DNA of 64,000 bases, from assembly GCA_017614795.1 (NCBI GenBank), contig JAGABD010000111.1, positions 1-64,000 of the forward strand, in the 5' to 3' direction. A model generated the notes under the pieces. That model saw only the letters and a program-made list of their open reading frames with translations, searched no databases and was not told where the DNA came from. This stretch comes from Bacteroidales bacterium. GTDB lineage: Bacteria > Bacteroidota > Bacteroidia > Bacteroidales > UBA932. The stretch's first letter is position 1, and every line of letters starts with the position of its first letter. Made by a program: the position numbers and the translations under genes. Positions 58,530-64,000 of the stretch are shown one piece after another.

Positions 58530-60203
58530 TTACTGAAGTATCTTCAGTTCGACGCGGCGGTTGCGCTGGCGGCCGGATTCGGTCTCGTTGGTGGCGATGG
58601 GTTCGCTCTCGCCGTAGCCCTTGTAGGACAGGCGGGCTTTCTCCACGCCCTGCGAGATGAGGTAGTCGCAGACGGCCTTGGCGCGCTGCTCGGAAAGCTT
58701 CTGGTTGTAGCTGTCGCTACCGACGCTGTCGGTATGGCCGCCGATTTCCACGTTGATTTCCGGTTCGCTCTTGAGCCAGTCGGCCACCATGTCGAGGTAA
58801 CCCTTCTCGGTCTCGCCAAGGTTGAACTTATTGAATTTGAAGAGGGTGTTGCTGAGGTCCCTCATCACCTTCTGGATTTCCACGGGAACTTCCTTGATGA
58901 TGATGACGGTATCGCGCACGACCTTCTCGACGGTCACAGTGTCCTTCACGGTCACGGTGTTGGTGACGGTGACGGTATCCTTCTCGACGACCACCTTCTC
59001 CACGGTCACGGTATCCTTCACGGTTACGGTGTCCTTCTTCTGGGGAACGTAGATGATCTGAGGCTCGTCGACCACGGGCGTCACCTTCGGGGCGCTCTTG
59101 CGGCCGAAGCTCAGGCGCAGCTTGATACCGGCGCTGAAGAGGTTCTGAGGGCCTTTAACTGCAGCCTTGTCGTTCTTATGCATGACGATGCCGTCGGTGG
59201 AGCCGGGGAGAAAGTAACCATACGTACCACCCCGCGCCTCGATTGTAGCGTAGTCTGCTTGCTGGGCATTCAGGATACTGCCGGCTTCTTTGACTTTCAC
59301 ATCCATTCCGGCAGGAGAATAAGTAATCTCATAATCATTTTCACCCCTGATAACCTTCTTGGTAGGCTTGTTCGTCAGAGAAAGAAGGCCGTAGTCGCAG
59401 TAGATGCCGGTGTAAAGGCCGAAACCGCCGGTAAGCTGCCAGCGCAGACCGGTTTCGATCGATGCGAAACCGTTCAACTGGCGGATTTCCAGCTTGCCGT
59501 CCTTGATTTCGTGACCGCACTTGTTTTGGGAACCGGAAACCTGATACCTTACAAGATCGCCCGGTTGAGCCGTATTCGGATCGTTGGCCATGCCAGTACC
59601 CCACGAATCAATCCTGCTGAGAAGGTCCAGCGAGGTTTTCTGGGTAAAGGTCGCCTTCGCGCCGTATGCCAGCTTGGCACCTCCGGCAAAATACCAGTGA
59701 ATGCTCTCGCGGCTGTTGAGCGCAGCATTAAACTGAAGCATCAAGGGAACTTGAACCATCCATACCTTCTGCGATTCCTGGAAATCGTTGGAAGTGATAT
59801 GGTCGATGTAATCGCTGAGGTTACCAGCGCCGGGGTTTATGTTAGGGTCCTCAGTCCACATCCTTGTGGTGCAGAAGATATCGTCCTTACTTGTTTTGAT
59901 TTCGGCCTGGTAGTACGACGCCTCGATGCCGGTGAGCAGTCCCCAATGGGGATGGAAATTCCAGACGAAGCCGAAACCTCCGCCGAAGCCCCAGGGAAGA
60001 TCCATAGGCTTGCCGAAATCCACGGAATGGATATTCTGGTCTACACCGGGTATAGGCTCGAAGTTACCCTTGTCGACAGTGTAGTTGATGCCGGCCTTGC
60101 CGCCGAATCCGATAATCTGATACTCGGTCTTGGGAAGGCCCTGCGCCATGGCGGCGAGCCCGAAGGCCAGAGCCGCGATCGCTACTGTAAAAAGTCTTTT
60201 CAT
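58530..60203 (-). CDS. OmpA-family outer-membrane protein with Thr/Val repeat linker
   Basis: The 557-residue protein has a signal peptide (about 1-21, ending AAMAQ) and an N-terminal beta-barrel (about 25-370, e.g. GFGGGFGFVWNFHPHWGL). A linker (about 385-440) consists of repeats of DTVTV(K/E) and TVEKVV. A C-terminal OmpA peptidoglycan-binding domain follows (about 450-555, EINVEIGGHTDSVGSDSYN, LSEQRAKAVCDYL and SGRQRNRRVELKIL). It ties the outer membrane to murein. The repeat linker probably forms an extended beta-rich stalk. First gene of the minus-strand cluster that ends with the nucleoside kinase. A weak promoter (TTTCTTTG on the minus strand, about 45 bp upstream) is possible. Confidence 0.93.
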   Translation of the reverse strand: MKRLFTVAIAALAFGLAAMAQGLPKTEYQIIGFGGKAGINYTVDKGNFEPIPGVDQNIHSVDFGKPMDLPWGFGGGFGFVWNFHPHWGLLTGIEASYYQAEIKTSKDDIFCTTRMWTEDPNINPGAGNLSDYIDHITSNDFQESQKVWMVQVPLMLQFNAALNSRESIHWYFAGGAKLAYGAKATFTQKTSLDLLSRIDSWGTGMANDPNTAQPGDLVRYQVSGSQNKCGHEIKDGKLEIRQLNGFASIETGLRWQLTGGFGLYTGIYCDYGLLSLTNKPTKKVIRGENDYEITYSPAGMDVKVKEAGSILNAQQADYATIEARGGTYGYFLPGSTDGIVMHKNDKAAVKGPQNLFSAGIKLRLSFGRKSAPKVTPVVDEPQIIYVPQKKDTVTVKDTVTVEKVVVEKDTVTVTNTVTVKDTVTVEKVVRDTVIIIKEVPVEIQKVMRDLSNTLFKFNKFNLGETEKGYLDMVADWLKSEPEINVEIGGHTDSVGSDSYNQKLSEQRAKAVCDYLISQGVEKARLSYKGYGESEPIATNETESGRQRNRRVELKILQ

Positions 60204-60301
60204 ATGGTTGTATTAATCTTTAGTTGCGGTTACAATTCACAAAGAAAACAAAAAATGGCGCAATTTGCAAGATACAAGACGGTAAAAACGGCATTTTGAC
60301 T

Positions 60302-60309
60302 TATATTTG
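60302..60309 (+). promoter_or_regulatory. -7 box of rnr, very close to the start codon
   Basis: TATATTTG is a perfect TAnnTTTG and ends 9 bp before the ATG at 60319, giving a leader of only a few bases. No clear -33 element was found at 19-21 bp. Confidence 0.55.
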
Positions 60310-60318
60310 TATACAACT

Positions 60319-62478
60319 ATGGGCAAAAAGAAGAACAAGGGAGGGAGGTCCCCGCACTCCGGCCGCACTGGCCGCAGGGGCCCCGCGCCGATATACGAAG
60401 GCAAGGTGCAGATGACTCGCGAAGGCTACATCTTCGTGAGCGTCGAAGGGCAGGACGACGACATCTACGTAAAGGCGGCCAAAACCCGCAACGCGCTCGA
60501 CGGCGACATCGTCAAGGTGGCTGTCACCAAGGACCTGCCCGCAAGGGCATCTTCCCGCGCCGGCCAGCGCGGATTCGGCCAGGAAGCCCCCCGCAAACGC
60601 GAAGGAGAAGTGGTGGAGATCGTGCGCCGCAGCGGCAAGAGTTTCGTCGGAATCTTCCATACCGTGGGCGCCCAGGCCTGGGTTCTGATGCAGGCCAAGA
60701 ATATGCCCTACGACATCGAGGTGGACGCCGAACAGGCGGCCGGCCTCGGCGCGAAACGCGGAATGAAGGTCGCCGCGGTGGTGGATACCTGGGGCAGGCG
60801 CGACTATGCCCCGAAGGGCCATCTCTCCGAAGTTCTCGGCTTCCCGGGCGAAAACAACACCGAGATGCACGCCATCCTCGCGGAATTCAACCTCCCCTGG
60901 CGCTTCGAGAAAGAGGTGGAGGACGCCGCCGACGCCATCTCCGAGAAGATCGGCAAAGCCGAGCTCAAGGGCCGCACGGACTTCCGCAATACGCTGACCT
61001 TCACCATAGACCCCTCCGACGCAAAAGACTTCGACGACGCCCTATCCTTCAAGCCCCTGCCGAACGGCAACTACGAAGTAGGCGTCCATATAGCCGATGT
61101 TTCGTGGTACGTCAAGCCCGGCACTCCCGTCGACAAGGAGGCCCGCGAACGCGGCACCAGCGTCTACCTGGTCGACCGCACCGTCCCGATGCTTCCGGAG
61201 AAGCTCTGCAACAAGCTCTGCTCGCTCCGCCCGCACGAAGACAAGCTCACCTTCTCCGTCGTCTGGGAGCTCTCCCCGAAAGCCGAAATCAAATCCCGCT
61301 GGATTGGACGCACCATAATCAACTCCGACTTCCGCCTGGATTATGAGCAGGCGCAGCAGATTATAGAATCTGCGCCTGCAGAGGCAGTTCCTCCTGAGGA
61401 ACGTGCCACCCTCGGCGCCGTAAGAGGGGGGACCTCGCAGCAAAGCGGAGAGGTGGGGCCGAGCGCAAGCGAGGCGTCCGAAGGAGGAACTGCCGCGGAG
61501 GCGCTTAAAACAGCTATCGTGAAGCTAAATGCAGTAGCGCATAAACTGAAGGAGAGAAGGATGAAGATGGGGGCTGTTGACTTCGACAGGCCTGAAATCA
61601 AGGTTATAGTGGATGAGAAGGGAAAGCCGATTGATGTGGTGCAGAAAGTAAGCAAGGAATCGAACTGGCTGATAGAAGAATTCATGCTGCTGGCGAACAG
61701 GACCGTGGCGGAGTTCGTGGCGACCGACGGCCGGATGAACGGCGTCGCGGCCAAGAACGCCAAAACCTTCGTCTACCGCGTCCACGACGAACCCAACACC
61801 GAAAAACTCGAAGGCTTGCGTGATTTTGCAAAGGGATTCGGATACAAGATCGAAGACGAGATGAGCGGCCGCAGCGCGGCAAGGGCGCTGAACCGCCTGA
61901 TGGACGAATCCAAAGGCACGCCCGAGGAGGCCGCCTTCAAGGAAATCGCGCTCCGCAGCATGGCCAAGGCCAAATACAGCACCGACAACATCGGCCACTA
62001 CGGCCTGGCCTTCGACTTCTACACCCACTTCACCTCCCCTATCAGGCGCTACCCCGACACTATGGTCCACCGCCTGCTGTCGGCCTATCTCGCAGGTGGC
62101 GAAAGCGCCAACAAAGGCTACTACGAAGGCGAATGCGTCCACGCATCGGAACGCGAAGTCGTGGCGGCGGACGCCGAACGCGCCAGCGTCAAATACAAGC
62201 TTGCGGAATATATGCAGAGCCGCATCGGCCAGGAATTCTCCGGCCATGTGAGCGGAATTACCGAATGGGGAATGTACGTCGAACTGGACGGCACCCACGT
62301 GGAAGGAATGATTGCCCTGAGGGAAATGCGCAGCGACTGGTTCGAATTCGACGAAAAGCGCTACCGCCTGGTGGGCAGGCACAGCCGCAAAATTTACCGG
62401 CTCGGGGATCCCGTCCGCATACGCGTCAAGGGAGCCGAACCGCAGCAGCGCCAGATAGATTTCGAACTGGCGGAATAA
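60319..62478 (+). CDS. rnr: Ribonuclease R with in-frame repeat insertion
   Basis: Processive 3'-5' exoribonuclease of the RNB family, 719 residues. Order: basic N-terminal tail (MGKKKNKGGRSPHSGRTGRR), cold-shock-like OB domains (about 25-160), the RNB catalytic domain with the metal-binding TIDPSDAKDFDDAL (about 230-243) and FTSPIRRYPDTMVHRLL, and a C-terminal S1 domain (GHVSGITEWGMYVELDG). Between YEQAQQIIESAP and LKTAIVKLNAVAHKL, about 36 extra residues (about 356-392) are encoded by the palindromic element. The start at 60319 is chosen because an earlier in-frame TTG overlaps the -7 box. Ends flush against the convergent lipoprotein gene. Confidence 0.96.
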   Translation: MGKKKNKGGRSPHSGRTGRRGPAPIYEGKVQMTREGYIFVSVEGQDDDIYVKAAKTRNALDGDIVKVAVTKDLPARASSRAGQRGFGQEAPRKREGEVVEIVRRSGKSFVGIFHTVGAQAWVLMQAKNMPYDIEVDAEQAAGLGAKRGMKVAAVVDTWGRRDYAPKGHLSEVLGFPGENNTEMHAILAEFNLPWRFEKEVEDAADAISEKIGKAELKGRTDFRNTLTFTIDPSDAKDFDDALSFKPLPNGNYEVGVHIADVSWYVKPGTPVDKEARERGTSVYLVDRTVPMLPEKLCNKLCSLRPHEDKLTFSVVWELSPKAEIKSRWIGRTIINSDFRLDYEQAQQIIESAPAEAVPPEERATLGAVRGGTSQQSGEVGPSASEASEGGTAAEALKTAIVKLNAVAHKLKERRMKMGAVDFDRPEIKVIVDEKGKPIDVVQKVSKESNWLIEEFMLLANRTVAEFVATDGRMNGVAAKNAKTFVYRVHDEPNTEKLEGLRDFAKGFGYKIEDEMSGRSAARALNRLMDESKGTPEEAAFKEIALRSMAKAKYSTDNIGHYGLAFDFYTHFTSPIRRYPDTMVHRLLSAYLAGGESANKGYYEGECVHASEREVVAADAERASVKYKLAEYMQSRIGQEFSGHVSGITEWGMYVELDGTHVEGMIALREMRSDWFEFDEKRYRLVGRHSRKIYRLGDPVRIRVKGAEPQQRQIDFELAE
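61383..61494 (+). repeat. Protein-coding palindromic element, copy in rnr
   Basis: The 112-bp segment has perfect 13-bp terminal inverted repeats, GGCAGTTCCTCCT (61383-61395) and its complement (61482-61494). The internal blocks are shared with the uvrA copy. It is read in frame as VPPEERATLGAVRGG... and ...SEASEGGT. A separate 9-bp hairpin (CAGGCGCAG at 61348-61356 with CTGCGCCTG at 61370-61378) lies just upstream and may be part of, or a scar of, the insertion. Confidence 0.88.
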
Positions 62479-62901
62479 CTAATAGGTATTGTCCAGGACT
62501 TCCTGTGGAATAGCCTCCACGGGAGAAAAAACCTGCTCCATATCGCCATCGATCAGAACCAGGTTGTCCCCCGCGGACTTCCATTTGTAGGTCTTGTCGG
62601 GGGTACCGTCGCTGAAATGGCGGGTAATGGACGACTTCGAGGCCTTGAAAGTGCCTTTATACACGGAATAGCGGCCGGCGTCGCCGAGTTTCTGGTACTC
62701 AGTGAACTTCTTTCCCGAAGTGAAGCTCAGGAAGACGTCGACGGTCTGTCCGCCGAGGTTCGCGCTCTTTACGGTGATGTCCACCAGCTCCCAGTTCCCC
62801 ACCAGGGCCGAGGGAACGCCCTCGTCCTTCTTGTTCTTGGAACAGGCCGCCACGAGGAGCAGCGCGAAAGCCGCCAAAGCTATAATACTTGCTCTTTTCA
62901 T
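62479..62901 (-). CDS. Small lipocalin-like lipoprotein, unknown function
   Basis: The 140-residue lipoprotein has lipobox VAAC (about Cys20) and an SKNKKDEG linker. A compact beta-rich domain begins LVGNWELVDITV and includes YSVYKGTFKASKSSITRHF and DNLVLIDGDMEQVF. The layout resembles the lipocalin-like domains common in Bacteroidota. It converges on rnr with no intergenic base and follows the subtilase gene by 11 bp. No specific function can be assigned. Confidence 0.8.
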   Translation of the reverse strand: MKRASIIALAAFALLLVAACSKNKKDEGVPSALVGNWELVDITVKSANLGGQTVDVFLSFTSGKKFTEYQKLGDAGRYSVYKGTFKASKSSITRHFSDGTPDKTYKWKSAGDNLVLIDGDMEQVFSPVEAIPQEVLDNTY

Positions 62902-62912
62902 AGTCTTCAGTT

Positions 62913-64000
62913 TTAGAACCAGGAACCGTTGGAACTTGCGTCGGGCCTAGAAATGATGGAAACATCCTGCTTCATCTCCATACCTCCGGTAGGGTTGGTG
63001 CCGCCGCCGAGAGAAGTGCCGCCCGCGATCGCCTTCACGGTAATCTTGCAGGAGCCTATCTTGGTGGGATGCACATAGAGGCGCCCGTACTTGAGCTGGG
63101 GGTTCTCCGCGAAGCCCATCGCCTGGCGGGCCTCGTCGCTGACCTCGAGCCCGAGATAGGTAAGGGAGGTGGAGGAAGAGCCGAAATACTCGGAGAGGTC
63201 GATCCACTGCTTCTTGCCGATGGAAACCACGTGCGAAGGCGTGCCCTCTATCTTCATCATCAGCGACCAGGCGTTGATGCAACCCGTGCCCATCTTCTTC
63301 CAGTAATCGCCGAGATTGATTGTACGGGTCGGATTGCTCTTGTAGCCCACAATCTTGGTCTGGGCCTGGTTGATCCTGTCGTCGATGTTGTTGGTGGAGG
63401 AAAGGATCATATTCTTGAACTCCTTAAGGGTAAAGGTCTTGCCGAGCTGCTTCGCATAGCTCAGGCCCAGCGCCGCAACGCCTGCGACGTGAGGGCAGGC
63501 CATCGAAGTGCCCTGCATCCATCCGTACTCCACACCGGCCGCATTGAGGTCGTGCACCTCCGGGGGAACGGTCGACAGGACCTTGCCTTCGTGAGTGATG
63601 TTGTTGGCCACATTTACGGCAATCTCACCGCCCGGGGCGGTAATATTGCATCCCTGCCCGTAGTTGGTGTAGACTGTCGGCCAGAAGTCGGGAGCGAACG
63701 CGGAAACGCTTATGATATCCCTCGTCGCTCCGGGATAACTCGAATAGGGGCTGCCATCATTGCCAGCTGCGAACACGGCAAGGCTTCCGTCCGTGATCAT
63801 AGGGCAGTTCACGGTGCCTTCGAACCTTGCAAGAGCCTGATACTCCGCAAGATTGTCGGTATACCGCTGATAATCCGCATCGGAGGTGTAAGAGCCCGCC
63901 CGCGAGCCGAAAGAGCAGGAGATGATGGACGCCCCCATCGAAGCGGCATAATCCATCGCCCGGGCGATATTCGCCCCGCTGGCGGTGGCGCCAAGGCTAA
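62913..64000 (-). CDS. Subtilisin-like S8 serine protease, 5' part outside the window
   Basis: The frame stays open to the right edge (reading ...SLGATASGANIARAMDYAA), so the start, signal peptide and the Asp and His catalytic blocks lie beyond it. The visible part has the oxyanion Asn in FAAGNDGSPYSSYPG and the catalytic Ser in QGTSMACPHVAGVAAL, as in S8 peptidases. After the protease domain (ending near the INQAQTKIVGYK region) comes a beta-rich tail of about 120 residues ending in SSNGSWF, without an obvious type IX secretion signal. Likely a secreted protease. It may be co-transcribed with the small lipoprotein downstream. Confidence 0.92.
   Translation of the reverse strand, partial: SLGATASGANIARAMDYAASMGASIISCSFGSRAGSYTSDADYQRYTDNLAEYQALARFEGTVNCPMITDGSLAVFAAGNDGSPYSSYPGATRDIISVSAFAPDFWPTVYTNYGQGCNITAPGGEIAVNVANNITHEGKVLSTVPPEVHDLNAAGVEYGWMQGTSMACPHVAGVAALGLSYAKQLGKTFTLKEFKNMILSSTNNIDDRINQAQTKIVGYKSNPTRTINLGDYWKKMGTGCINAWSLMMKIEGTPSHVVSIGKKQWIDLSEYFGSSSTSLTYLGLEVSDEARQAMGFAENPQLKYGRLYVHPTKIGSCKITVKAIAGGTSLGGGTNPTGGMEMKQDVSIISRPDASSNGSWF

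Noticed and set aside
57741..60299. Long plus-strand frame opposite the transporter and OmpA genes
   Set aside because: It spans two convincing minus-strand genes and has no domain of its own.

Overview
The window is chromosomal DNA of a Bacteroidota bacterium, most likely a Bacteroidales. It has a SusC/SusD pair behind an ECF sigma/FecR switch, TonB receptors with carboxypeptidase-like plug extensions, many short-lipobox lipoproteins (BACON, fimbrillin, FISUMP and FGE-like domains), an OmpA porin and several -7 boxes of the Bacteroidota form TAnnTTTG. No rRNA, tRNA or CRISPR array was seen. By eye most of the window is GC-rich. The block from about 4.6 to 27.8 kb and the transposase-like gene at 45.8-46.7 kb are clearly more AT-rich.

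Layout. 1-538: gene-free and packed with inverted repeats. 0.6-3.2 kb: Tat-exported dipeptide epimerase, a DUF2807 protein and thiamine diphosphokinase. 3.3-27.8 kb (minus strand): a polysaccharide utilisation locus with sigma factor, anti-sigma, SusC, SusD, a lyase-like lipoprotein, two candidate surface glycan-binding lipoproteins, GH105, a 43-residue peptide gene, GH28, SGNH esterase, CE1-like esterase, a GH63-like enzyme, GH89 and a DUF4886 esterase, interrupted by an AAA/DUF4143 ATPase. GH28, GH105 and esterases point to an acetylated, uronic-acid-containing glycan; GH89 adds alpha-GlcNAc removal.

27.8-45.6 kb (minus strand): two transcription units divided by a terminator and promoter near 40.7 kb. 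They encode two TonB receptors, lipoproteins with BACON and OB-like domains, a DRGH non-specific nuclease, an EEP-family nuclease/phosphatase, a DUF5689 lipoprotein, an M3 peptidase and GpmA. I read this as a candidate system for extracellular nucleic acid degradation and uptake. One receptor carries two tandem OmpA-like barrel domains at its N terminus.

45.7-48.2 kb: a RAYT-type Y1 transposase and metK, flanked by two near-identical palindromes; metK has a promoter and a SAM-II-type riboswitch whose 3' end runs into the start codon. 48.3-60.2 kb (minus strand): a compact cluster of OmpA, EamA transporter, SGNH hydrolase, FN3 lipoprotein, tricorn-like protease, uvrA and nucleoside kinase. 60.3-64 kb: RNase R, a small lipoprotein and a subtilase cut by the right edge.

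The most unusual observation is a roughly 110-bp GC-rich palindromic element found twice, once inside uvrA and once inside rnr, in frame in both and in opposite orientations relative to the two genes. It resembles in behaviour the protein-coding palindromic elements known from Rickettsia.
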